Shown piece by piece: positions 1-5,780 of a DNA stretch of 5,780 bases. Both the position numbers and the translations under genes were made by a program. Source of the DNA: Erysipelothrix rhusiopathiae (GTDB lineage Bacteria > Bacillota_I > Bacilli_A > Erysipelotrichales > Erysipelotrichaceae); contig CADBTK010000204.1 in NCBI GenBank assembly GCA_902797585.1, positions 1 through 5,780 on the forward strand, in the 5' to 3' direction. Positions within the stretch are counted from its first letter, which is position 1. Every line of letters starts with the position of its first letter. Below the pieces are notes generated by a model. That model was not told the DNA's origin, searched no databases, and saw only the letters and a list, made by a program, of their open reading frames with translations.

Positions 1-492
1 ATTAATCGCCATAAAGCGTTGGTCACACGATTATGTTTTCGATGCCACCTCTACAAACAAGGTCTACTTCATGACCTATCTAAATACACACCGGTTGAAT
101 TAAAAACCGGTTTTAAGTATTTCCAAGGATATCGTTCTCCAATTGATGCAGAAAAAGAAGAGAAAGGATATTCTCTAGGTTGGCTTCATCATAAAGGGAG
201 AAATAAACATCATTGGGAATATTGGATTGATTTAGGTCCCAATGGTTTGTATGCATGTCAAATGCCTACCAACTATGTCATTGAAATGTTTTGTGACCGA
301 GTTGCCGCCAGCATGATTTATCATGGCGACAAATATAATGATTCGACAGCGCTAAATTATTACTTAAATGGAAGAAAGCGAATTTTAATTCATCCAGAAA
401 CCGACAAGCTCATTGTCCACTTGTTAGAATACTTATCCATCAATGGTCTAGATAAAACCATTGACTACATTATTCGAGAAATCAAAGAATAA
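1..492 (+). CDS. DUF5662 family protein, 5'-truncated by window edge
   Basis: The frame is open from base 1 to the TAA at 490-492, giving 163 visible codons. A TTG at 19-21 could be read as a start, but the codons before it (INRHKA) continue naturally into the family-like sequence and no Shine-Dalgarno precedes it, so the true start is probably upstream of the window. Counting from base 1, visible motifs are H4, the segment GLLHDLSKY with H24-D25, the His-rich run HHKGRNKHH (63-71) followed by WEYW, and a later acidic segment FCDRVAAS with D99. This pattern matches my memory of the uncharacterised DUF5662 family. The H...HD...D spacing resembles HD-type metal-dependent phosphohydrolases, but that is inference and no substrate is known to me. 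There is no signal peptide or membrane segment in the visible part, so it is probably cytosolic. It converges on glmS and shares a terminator with it; no functional link is implied. Confidence 0.8.
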   Translation: MNRHKALVTRLCFRCHLYKQGLLHDLSKYTPVELKTGFKYFQGYRSPIDAEKEEKGYSLGWLHHKGRNKHHWEYWIDLGPNGLYACQMPTNYVIEMFCDRVAASMIYHGDKYNDSTALNYYLNGRKRILIHPETDKLIVHLLEYLSINGLDKTIDYIIREIKE

Positions 493-519
493 AGCCATGA
501 ACACTAGATTCATGGCTTT
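491..519. terminator. bidirectional intrinsic terminator between DUF5662 gene and glmS
   Basis: The arms AAAGCCATGAA (491-501) and TTCATGGCTTT (509-519) are perfectly complementary over 11 bp, with a 7-nt loop (502-508). The hairpin starts one base after the stop codon of the upstream gene and ends five bases before the glmS stop codon. On the + strand it is followed by a T-rich stretch (GTTTATTATTC); on the - strand it is followed by TTTATTCTTTGATTT. Both sides therefore look like rho-independent terminators, as expected between convergent genes. Confidence 0.9.
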
Positions 520-524
520 GTTTA

Positions 525-2327
525 TTATTCAACTGTAACTGATTTTGCTAAGTTACGCGGTTTATCTACATCACAACCTTTGATTTCAGCTGTGTAGTAA
601 GCTAACAATTGTAAATAAACCGTTACCGGAATACAAGATAACATTGGGTGTACATCTTCCATACGAATAACGTGTTTGAATGAAGATGCTTGTTGGTCTT
701 TCGTTGTAATTAAGACAACTTGTGCTCCACGGGCAATCGTTTCTTCAATATTAGAAATTGTTTTGGCTGCTACTTCTGGTTGAGTGGCAAGCGCAATAAC
801 TACTGTATCTTTTTCAATCAAGGCAATAGGACCATGTTTTAATTCCCCTGCCATATAAGCATCGGCATGCACATAAGAAACTTCTTTTAATTTCAAAGCC
901 CCCTCGATTACAGCAGCATAATCCAATTGACGTCCAATGAAGTAGGCATCGTTTTTATCTTCTAATAACTTCGCATACCCTTTCATCACTTCTTTTTGAT
1001 CCAAAATGTTGTCGATAACTTCTGGCATACGTTTTAAATCTTCTAAGATTTGTTCTTTATCTGTTAAAGTGATTCCTTTTTTCTCTAAGAATTTAATAAC
1101 CATCAATGTCATTAATACCAATTGGGTTGTATACGCTTTAGTAGAGGCAACCGCAATTTCAGGTCCTGCACAAGTGTATAAAGTATCATCTGCTTTTCGG
1201 CTAATAGAAGAACCCAATACATTAGTAACAGCTAAACAAGTAGCCCCTTTTTCTTTTGCTAATTGTAAAGCAGCTAAAGTATCGGCTGTTTCTCCCGATT
1301 GAGTTACAAAGATACACAATGATTTTTCATTGGTTGCGTAGTGACCATAACGATATTCACTGGCCGCAATCGTAAAGATTGGTAAATCACAATCCATTTG
1401 AAGTAAAGCTTGCGCATATAAACATGCGTTATAGGCTGTACCACAAGATAAGAAGTAAATACGGTCAAATTTATCTACATCCATCTCATCAAAGATATGA
1501 ATTTCTACATCGTCATCCAAACGTCCACGCAATGTTTCCATAATGGCATTTGGTTGTTCGTGGATTTCTTTCAACATATATGTATCAAATCCACCTTTTT
1601 GTGCTGCTTCTACATCATATGGAATATGTGTCACTTCTACTGGCATTGGATTTCCATCAAAGTCAAACACTTCGATGCTTTCTTTTGTCAAACGAGCCAT
1701 TTGTCCATCTTCTAAAATAACAACATCTTTTGTATATTCTAAGATTGCTGGAATATCACTGGCACAATAGGAACCATCATTTCCTTTTCCAATAATCATT
1801 GGACTTTGGTGTTTGGCAACAATTATTTCATCTGGATGTTCTGTTGATACAACACAAATGGAATAAGACCCTTCTAGATAACGCAACGTTTTAACAACGG
1901 CTTCTTTTAAGTCTCCTTGGTAATAGTGATCAATTAAATGAACAATTACTTCACTATCTGTTTGTGATTGAAATTGAACACCTTGTTCAATTAATCCTGC
2001 TTTAATACTTTCATAGTTTTCAATAATTCCATTATGAACAATTGAAATCGTATCGCTGCTATTTGTATGAGGGTGTGAGTTTAATTGACTCGGTACCCCA
2101 TGTGTTGCCCAACGTGTATGTCCAATTCCTGTTTGTTGGTGCAAAGAAGGATCTAATAATCCTTTCAATTCAGACAAACGTCCTTTTTCTTTTTTTGTAT
2201 ATAACCCTTCTTGGTCAACCAATGTAACCCCTGCAGAGTCATACCCGCGGTATTCTAAGCTTTTCAAACCGCTCAATAAAACCGGCAATGCATCCGCATG
2301 CCCTGTGAAACCTGTAATTCCACACAT
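525..2327 (-). CDS. glmS: glutamine--fructose-6-phosphate aminotransferase (isomerizing), GlmS
   Basis: This cytosolic enzyme converts fructose-6-phosphate and glutamine to glucosamine-6-phosphate and glutamate, the first step toward UDP-GlcNAc for peptidoglycan. The gene is complete at 600 residues, the usual Bacillus length. The N-terminal glutaminase domain (about 2-220) has the nucleophile Cys2 (exposed after Met removal), GHTRWATHG (69-77), HNG (98-100) and D124. Two SIS domains follow. The first (about 285-420) has SCGTAY (294-299) and TQSGETADT (342-350). The second (about 450-590) has EGALKLKE (475-482) and GELKHGP (494-500, with the ring-opening His at 498). The C-tail DKPRNLAKSVTVE ends the protein and carries K595, equivalent to the lysine that forms the Schiff base with fructose-6-phosphate. 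The ATG at 2325-2327 is preceded by AAGGAGGA at 2335-2342 with about 7 nt spacing. The leader carries a glmS ribozyme. The gene appears monocistronic, with a terminator directly after it. Confidence 0.99.
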   Translation of the reverse strand: MCGITGFTGHADALPVLLSGLKSLEYRGYDSAGVTLVDQEGLYTKKEKGRLSELKGLLDPSLHQQTGIGHTRWATHGVPSQLNSHPHTNSSDTISIVHNGIIENYESIKAGLIEQGVQFQSQTDSEVIVHLIDHYYQGDLKEAVVKTLRYLEGSYSICVVSTEHPDEIIVAKHQSPMIIGKGNDGSYCASDIPAILEYTKDVVILEDGQMARLTKESIEVFDFDGNPMPVEVTHIPYDVEAAQKGGFDTYMLKEIHEQPNAIMETLRGRLDDDVEIHIFDEMDVDKFDRIYFLSCGTAYNACLYAQALLQMDCDLPIFTIAASEYRYGHYATNEKSLCIFVTQSGETADTLAALQLAKEKGATCLAVTNVLGSSISRKADDTLYTCAGPEIAVASTKAYTTQLVLMTLMVIKFLEKKGITLTDKEQILEDLKRMPEVIDNILDQKEVMKGYAKLLEDKNDAYFIGRQLDYAAVIEGALKLKEVSYVHADAYMAGELKHGPIALIEKDTVVIALATQPEVAAKTISNIEETIARGAQVVLITTKDQQASSFKHVIRMEDVHPMLSCIPVTVYLQLLAYYTAEIKGCDVDKPRNLAKSVTVE

Positions 2328-2334
2328 AAACTAT

Positions 2335-2357
2335 TCCTCCTTTTATTTCATGGAGGA
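2335..2357 (-). promoter_or_regulatory. putative Shine-Dalgarno-masking hairpin in the glmS leader
   Basis: On the glmS mRNA strand, TCCTCC (2357-2352) is an exact 6-bp complement of GGAGGA (2340-2335), the Shine-Dalgarno core of glmS, with an 11-nt loop between them. The upstream copy lies immediately 3' of the ribozyme P4 helix, so the element sits between ribozyme and start codon. If formed, it would hide the ribosome binding site. The pairing is seen directly; a regulatory role is inference, and a chance anti-SD match is possible because the stem is short. Confidence 0.4.
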
Positions 2358-2360
2358 TAC

Positions 2361-2490
2361 AAGATGGATTTGTTCAGTTCTCGCAAACTGTTTTTGTCCA
2401 TCGGTAAAGGTTGTATCAACCTCTGGGCCATCCGCCGAAAATTTCGATAAACCCAGTCCTCGTCAACTGCCTATAGCAGTCCTGGCGCTC
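2361..2490 (-). ncRNA. glmS ribozyme: glmS ribozyme (glucosamine-6-phosphate-responsive self-cleaving riboswitch)
   Basis: Read on the minus strand, the leader contains the conserved core blocks of the family in order: AGCGCC (2489-2484), GTTGACGAGG (2467-2458), TTTATCGAAA (2450-2441) and CGGCGGATG (2437-2429). The expected helices are present: P1 ACTGC/GCAGT with a 5-nt loop (2480-2466), P2 CTGGG/CCCAG (2456-2452 with 2427-2423), and P3 AGAGGTTG-ATA-CAACCTTT (2424-2406, one G-U pair). A P4 stem pairs GATGGA with TCCATC (2402-2397 with 2368-2363) and encloses CAGTTT-GCGA-GAACTG, capped by a GNRA tetraloop. By analogy with characterised members, cleavage falls between A at 2489 and G at 2488. 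Glucosamine-6-phosphate serves as cofactor, and cleavage exposes the downstream mRNA to decay, giving product feedback on GlmS. All core strings are intact, so it should be active. No long P3.1-type extension is seen, so this is a compact form. Confidence 0.95.
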
Positions 2491-2520
2491 TATTGTACTT
2501 CTATCTCCATGATGTTAACT

Positions 2521-2550
2521 ATTATACAATACTTTGCTATTGACTTTCCA
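2521..2550 (-). promoter_or_regulatory. glmS promoter (sigma-A-like)
   Basis: On the minus strand a perfect -10 box TATAAT (2526-2521) lies 18 bp downstream of TGGAAA (2550-2545), a 4/6 match to the -35 consensus. Transcription would begin near 2513-2515, about 25 nt before the ribozyme cleavage site. This fits known glmS leaders, where the ribozyme lies near the 5' end. The -10 is convincing; the -35 is weak. Confidence 0.65.
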
Positions 2551-2575
2551 TTACATTTCAAACCGATTTCCAGTC

Positions 2576-2589
2576 TTTGTCATGACAAA
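2576..2589. promoter_or_regulatory. perfect 14-bp palindrome, candidate operator between the divergent promoters
   Basis: TTTGTCATGACAAA is its own reverse complement. It lies between the two divergent promoters, 25 bp from the glmS -35 and 16 bp from the mtlA -35, centred roughly 58 bp upstream of the predicted mtlA transcription start. That is a usual place for an activator. The half-site TTGTCA resembles the start of the B. subtilis MtlR operator half (TTGNCACA), but the inner CACA/TGTG and the 4-nt spacer of that operator are absent, so assignment to MtlR is only a hypothesis. Another dimeric regulator, or chance, is possible. A run of seven T (2594-2600) separates it from the mtlA -35 and may act as a bent or UP-like segment. 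Confidence 0.4.
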
Positions 2590-2605
2590 AATGTTTTTTT
2601 AAGCA

Positions 2606-2633
2606 TTGATATAACAATAGGAAAGCATATAAA
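2606..2633 (+). promoter_or_regulatory. mtlA (mannitol operon) promoter
   Basis: TTGATA (2606-2611, 5/6 to consensus) and TATAAA (2628-2633, 5/6) are separated by 16 bp, in a sigma-A-like arrangement. The start would fall near 2640, leaving a leader of about 40 nt before mtlA. No terminator or antiterminator hairpin is visible in that leader, which argues for control of initiation (an MtlR-type activator) rather than RNA antitermination. An alternative -10 frame, TAAACT at 2630-2635, is weaker. Confidence 0.6.
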
Positions 2634-2679
2634 CTATGGGTAGAAGCGGCAAATCTCTGTCGGAAATAAGGAGGAAATT

Positions 2680-4059
2680 ATGAGAGAAAAAATTCAATCC
2701 TTTGGACGTTTCTTGTCTGGTATGGTTATGCCAAACATCGGAGCGTTCATCGCTTGGGGGTTAATTACAGCGTTATTTATTGACACTGGTTGGCTTCCAA
2801 ACAAAGAACTAAGTGGTATGGTTGGTCCATTCCTAACTTACGTATTACCATTACTTATCGCTTACCAAGGTGGTAAAATGGTAGGAGGACAACGTGGAGC
2901 TGTTACTGGTGCTATTATGGCTATCGGTGTTATCTGCGGTGCCCCAGATTACCCAATGTTAATGGGTGCTATGGTTGCTGGTCCATTAGGTGGATGGGTA
3001 ATCAAACAATTCGACAAAGCTGTTGATGGAAAAATTAAACCTGGTTTCGAAATGTTGGTTAACAACTTCTCTGTCGGAATCATCGGTATGATCTTAGCAA
3101 TTGCTGGATTCTACTTAATTGGACCATTCATGGCTGCTGTACTATCTGTATTAACAGCTGGTGTTGATGTATTGGTTAAAGCTGGATTGTTGCCATTAGT
3201 AGCAATCTTCGTTGAACCTGCAAAAGTATTGTTCTTGAACAACGCTATTAACCACGGTATCTTCACTCCATTAGGAGCTGAACAAGTTATGGAAACTGGT
3301 AAATCAATCTTCTTCATGATTGAAGCAAACCCAGGACCTGGTTTAGGGGTATTATTAGCTTACTGGTTGTTCTCTAAAGACAAAACTACTCGTGACTCTG
3401 CACCTGGTGCAATCATTATCCACTTCTTCGGTGGTATTCACGAAATATACTTCCCATACATCTTGATGAACCCATTGTTATTGTTGGCCACTATCGCTGG
3501 TAGTGTTACTGCCTTAATTTTCTACACAATGTTCAATGTTGGTTTAGTTGGGGCTGCAAGTCCTGGTAGTATCTTTGCCTTCTTGGCAATGGCACCTCAA
3601 GGATCTTTCATTCCTGTTATCGTTGGTGTATTGTTAGCTGCTGCTGTATCTTTCTTAGTTGCTAGTCCAATCGTTCGTATGTCTAACACTAAAGGAGACT
3701 TAGAAGAAGCTACTGCACAAATGAAAGACTTGAAAAACAAACCAGAAGAAGCTGTTGCAGCTGCTGATGTAGACATGAGCGCAGTTAAAAACATTGTATT
3801 CGCTTGTGATGCTGGTATGGGATCAAGTGCTATGGGTGCTAGTGTACTTCAAAAGAAAATTGAAAACGCAGGATTCACTGACATTAAAGTGACTCACGCT
3901 TCAGTTTCAGAAGTTCCAGCGGATGCACAAGTTGTAGTTTGTCACAAAGATTTAAGCGAACGTGCTCGCAAAAGCGCACCGAACGCTAAAATCATCACTA
4001 TCACAAACTTCATGGGTGCCCCTGAATACGACACATTAGTTGAAAGTTTAAAGAAATAA
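2680..4059 (+). CDS. mtlA: PTS system mannitol-specific EIICB component, MtlA
   Basis: This membrane permease takes up mannitol and phosphorylates it to mannitol-1-phosphate, with phosphate passed from HPr through a separate EIIA. Residues 1 to about 335 form the hydrophobic EIIC domain, with several membrane segments starting near residue 12. It includes NHGIFTPLG (H192) and the signature GGIHEIYFPY (251-260, with H254 and E255), matching the substrate-site motif of E. coli MtlA. A charged Ala/Glu/Lys linker (about 336-368) leads to the EIIB domain (370-459), with the phosphorylated cysteine C376 in ACDAGMGSSAMGA. At 459 residues it matches the IICB form and lacks the C-terminal IIA of the 637-residue E. 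coli protein, so an mtlF is expected elsewhere in the operon. AAGGAGG at 2668-2674, 5 nt from the ATG, supports the start. Codon choice is strongly skewed (TTC, AAC, GGT, GCT), unlike the neighbouring mtlR, suggesting high expression. It is divergent from glmS and 22 bp before mtlR. Confidence 0.97.
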   Translation: MREKIQSFGRFLSGMVMPNIGAFIAWGLITALFIDTGWLPNKELSGMVGPFLTYVLPLLIAYQGGKMVGGQRGAVTGAIMAIGVICGAPDYPMLMGAMVAGPLGGWVIKQFDKAVDGKIKPGFEMLVNNFSVGIIGMILAIAGFYLIGPFMAAVLSVLTAGVDVLVKAGLLPLVAIFVEPAKVLFLNNAINHGIFTPLGAEQVMETGKSIFFMIEANPGPGLGVLLAYWLFSKDKTTRDSAPGAIIIHFFGGIHEIYFPYILMNPLLLLATIAGSVTALIFYTMFNVGLVGAASPGSIFAFLAMAPQGSFIPVIVGVLLAAAVSFLVASPIVRMSNTKGDLEEATAQMKDLKNKPEEAVAAADVDMSAVKNIVFACDAGMGSSAMGASVLQKKIENAGFTDIKVTHASVSEVPADAQVVVCHKDLSERARKSAPNAKIITITNFMGAPEYDTLVESLKK

Positions 4060-4067
4060 ATATAAAG

Positions 4068-4074
4068 AAAGGAG
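4068..4074 (+). promoter_or_regulatory. mtlR ribosome binding site, decides the start codon
   Basis: AAAGGAG lies 7 nt before the ATG at 4082 but only 1 nt before an in-frame ATG at 4076. Initiation at 4076 is therefore implausible, and 4082 is chosen. The site lies in the 22-bp gap after mtlA, which contains no terminator, consistent with co-transcription. Confidence 0.85.
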
Positions 4075-4081
4075 AATGAGC

Positions 4082-5780
4082 ATGAACATTACACCACGTC
4101 AGAAGCGAATTCTCCTTCTTCTTTTGCAAAAAGAGATTCCCTCAAAGCTTTCTGACTTAGCCAATTCCATTGGTGTTAGTGAGCGAACCATTCAACGTGA
4201 ATTGGATGCAGTGAATTTCTATTTGAAATCTTATCACTGTGCTATCGTCCGAGAAAAAGGTGTCGGGATTTCCTTAAAAGGATCCATCGAAGTCAAGGAT
4301 AATCTAATTCGAGATCTATCTGGACTAGATGAAGTTGATGCCAGTGATATTGACCAAAGAAGGAAAGTATTATTATTGGAATTATTTCGCGACCGTTCAC
4401 CGAAAAAAATTTATACCTTCTCTCAACGTTTGGGAGTTAGCGAATCCACCATTGCCAAGGATTTAGAAGCGTTACAACCTTGGTTGGACAAAAACCACTT
4501 AACCATTGTTAAACGACCTGGATATGGGGTGACACTAAAAGGTAGTGAATCGGATTATCGCGAAGCGATGCAACGATTTATTAATGAAAATACAGATGAA
4601 TATTTTAGAGATCGTAATATCAATGAAGCCTTAAGCCAAGCTATTTTTGATTCCACTGACCAAAGCATATTAGGATTGATAAACTTCGATCATATTGCTC
4701 GTGTACAAGATGTATTAAACGAGCTTAACGATCCAAAGTTCGAACAATTTACCGATCATGCCTATCTAGCGTTAGTTCTACATATCGCTATTGCGGTTGC
4801 CAGAATTGAAAAAGGTGGCATCATTGATTCAGAAATGCCTTTAGAAGATTGGGAAAGTTATGAAGGATATTCTTTAGCAATGGACATCAAACAAGCCATT
4901 GAAAAAGAATTTAATATCACCATGCCTAAATCTGAAATTTCTTATTTGTTGTTGCATATTGAAGGCTCAAAAATCAATTATTCCGAATCCTTAGATTCTA
5001 AATCTCATATCAATCAAGATGAAGATGAATTATTGGATTTGATAGATGCGATGATTGATGCTTATGACCCTTCCTTAAAATCAGCACTTAAACAAGATGG
5101 CATCTTTGTTCGAGGATTGATGATTCATCTACAACCTGTCATCATCCGTTTAAAGAATAAAATGAACATCTTTAACCCTTTATTGGCACAAGTGAAATCA
5201 GAATATCCAGAAACATTCTATAAATCACGCTTAGCTGCCAATGTGATTGCCGAACACTTCGGATTCGAAGTCAGCGATGAAGAAGTTGCTTATCTTGCGA
5301 TGCACTTTGGAACGGCTGAAGAACGATTGAAAGATCGCTTAACAACCGTCAGAAAAGTTAATATCGGAGTTGTTTGTGCCAGTGGATTCGGAGTCGCTCG
5401 ACTCATGATGACAAAATTAGCCAAAGAATTAGGTAATTCTGTTAACTTACAAACCTTTGGGACAAATGATATTGGAACCGATGATTCCATCGATTTCTAT
5501 GTAACAAGCTTTGATTTAAAAGATTACAATGTGGATTATATTCAAATTAATCCATTAATCATTCACACTGATGTACAAAAAATTCGCGCAAAAACCGATG
5601 ACTACTCTCACATCGTTAATAACAATGTCGAAATCAAAAACTTTGATGAACGATTAAGTGACATTGAATTCTTAACCAAAGAAATCCAACGCTTAATCTC
5701 GACATATCAAGATATTAAATGCCCAGATGAAAGTACAATGGAACAAATCATTCATATCGCCAGCAATACTTATTATCAAG
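4082..5780 (+). CDS. mtlR: mannitol operon transcriptional activator MtlR (BglG/PRD family), 3'-truncated by window edge
   Basis: This regulator activates the mannitol operon in response to PTS phosphorylation. The frame is open from 4082 to the window end (566 codons plus one base), while characterised MtlR proteins are near 695 residues, so about 130 are missing. Domains in order: a DeoR/HTH_11-like helix-turn-helix (about 5-60, LANSIGVSERTIQRELD); a second Mga-like HTH (about 92-150, FSQRLGVSESTIAKDLEAL); PRD1 (about 195-300) with H234 and H292; PRD2 (about 320-420) with H349 and H408; and an EIIB-Gat-like domain (about 426-515) with C432 in VVCASGFGVARLM. The EIIA-like domain only begins before the edge, and its histidine is outside. 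Every visible phosphorylation residue is kept, so the regulator looks functional. In studied homologues, PRD2 phosphorylation by HPr activates, while EIIB-like and EIIA-like phosphorylation by the mannitol PTS inhibits. It lies 22 bp after mtlA, as in mtlA-mtlR-mtlF-mtlD operons. LicR- or ManR-type paralogues share this architecture, but the mtlA neighbour supports MtlR. Confidence 0.94.
   Translation, partial: MNITPRQKRILLLLLQKEIPSKLSDLANSIGVSERTIQRELDAVNFYLKSYHCAIVREKGVGISLKGSIEVKDNLIRDLSGLDEVDASDIDQRRKVLLLELFRDRSPKKIYTFSQRLGVSESTIAKDLEALQPWLDKNHLTIVKRPGYGVTLKGSESDYREAMQRFINENTDEYFRDRNINEALSQAIFDSTDQSILGLINFDHIARVQDVLNELNDPKFEQFTDHAYLALVLHIAIAVARIEKGGIIDSEMPLEDWESYEGYSLAMDIKQAIEKEFNITMPKSEISYLLLHIEGSKINYSESLDSKSHINQDEDELLDLIDAMIDAYDPSLKSALKQDGIFVRGLMIHLQPVIIRLKNKMNIFNPLLAQVKSEYPETFYKSRLAANVIAEHFGFEVSDEEVAYLAMHFGTAEERLKDRLTTVRKVNIGVVCASGFGVARLMMTKLAKELGNSVNLQTFGTNDIGTDDSIDFYVTSFDLKDYNVDYIQINPLIIHTDVQKIRAKTDDYSHIVNNNVEIKNFDERLSDIEFLTKEIQRLISTYQDIKCPDESTMEQIIHIASNTYYQ

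Noticed and set aside
103..114. 12-bp palindrome AAAACCGGTTTT
   Set aside because: It lies inside the DUF5662 coding frame (Lys-Thr-Gly-Phe), far from any promoter, and is probably chance.
1006..2227. Several plus-strand open frames inside glmS (at about 1006, 1497, 1543 and 2042)
   Set aside because: All are antisense shadows of the intact, well-conserved glmS gene, without ribosome binding sites or recognisable domains.
2343..2351. Two-codon mini-ORF (ATG AAA TAA) in the glmS leader on the minus strand
   Set aside because: It has no Shine-Dalgarno of its own (TCCTCC before it is the complement of one), and a 9-base start-stop arises easily by chance.
2619..2634. Possible CcpA cre site overlapping the mtlA -10 region (GGAAAGCATATAAA)
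   Set aside because: It lacks the central CG and matches only about 6 of the 9 fixed positions. Two other weak candidates near 2558-2572 and 2641-2655 are no better.
2305..2643. Open frame on the plus strand opposite the glmS leader (112 codons)
   Set aside because: It lies antisense to the glmS 5' end, the ribozyme and both promoters, has no ribosome binding site, and its sequence is fully explained by the structured RNA on the other strand.
3111..3794. Minus-strand open frames inside mtlA (about 3111-3317 and 3597-3794)
   Set aside because: They are shadows caused by the skewed codon usage of mtlA and carry no independent gene signals.
4076..4084. Alternative mtlR start at the ATG at 4076
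   Set aside because: Only one base separates it from the Shine-Dalgarno, while the ATG at 4082 has a normal 7-nt spacing.
5290..5490. Minus-strand open frame inside mtlR (66 codons)
   Set aside because: It overlaps the PRD2 and EIIB-like coding sequence, which is clearly the real frame.

Overview
This window comes from a low-GC Bacillota (Firmicutes) chromosome. The evidence is strong purine-rich Shine-Dalgarno sequences, sigma-A-type promoters, a glmS ribozyme upstream of glmS, and the mtlA-mtlR gene order with a separate enzyme IIA expected downstream, which is known from several Bacilli and Lactobacillales. The genus cannot be fixed from the sequence alone. No phage genes, insertion sequences, CRISPR arrays, tRNA or rRNA are visible. 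The whole region reads as ordinary core and sugar-metabolism chromosome.

Layout. Positions 1-492 (+) hold the 3' part of a DUF5662-type gene whose start lies before the window. It converges on glmS, and the 32-bp gap contains a perfect 11-bp inverted repeat that can terminate transcription in both directions. Positions 525-2327 (-) are a complete glmS (glucosamine-6-phosphate synthase). Upstream of it on the same strand lie a putative Shine-Dalgarno-masking hairpin, a full glmS ribozyme (about 2361-2490) and a sigma-A-like promoter (2521-2550). Positions 2551-2679 carry the control region of the divergent mannitol operon: a perfect 14-bp palindrome, a T-tract, a promoter and a strong ribosome binding site. 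Positions 2680-4059 (+) are mtlA (mannitol PTS enzyme IICB). After 22 bp, mtlR (PRD-type mannitol operon activator) begins at 4082 and runs off the window end.

How the parts work together. GlmS makes glucosamine-6-phosphate for cell-wall synthesis. The ribozyme in its own mRNA leader is expected to cleave when that product accumulates, giving RNA-level feedback. On the other side of the shared 352-bp intergenic region, MtlA imports and phosphorylates mannitol, and MtlR senses PTS phosphorylation and should activate the mtl promoter. MtlA lacks an EIIA domain, so a separate mtlF (EIIA) and an mtlD (mannitol-1-phosphate dehydrogenase) are predicted beyond the window end.

I found no convincingly new system. 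The points most worth checking are the leader hairpin that could hide the glmS ribosome binding site below the ribozyme, and the unassigned 14-bp palindrome between the two divergent promoters.
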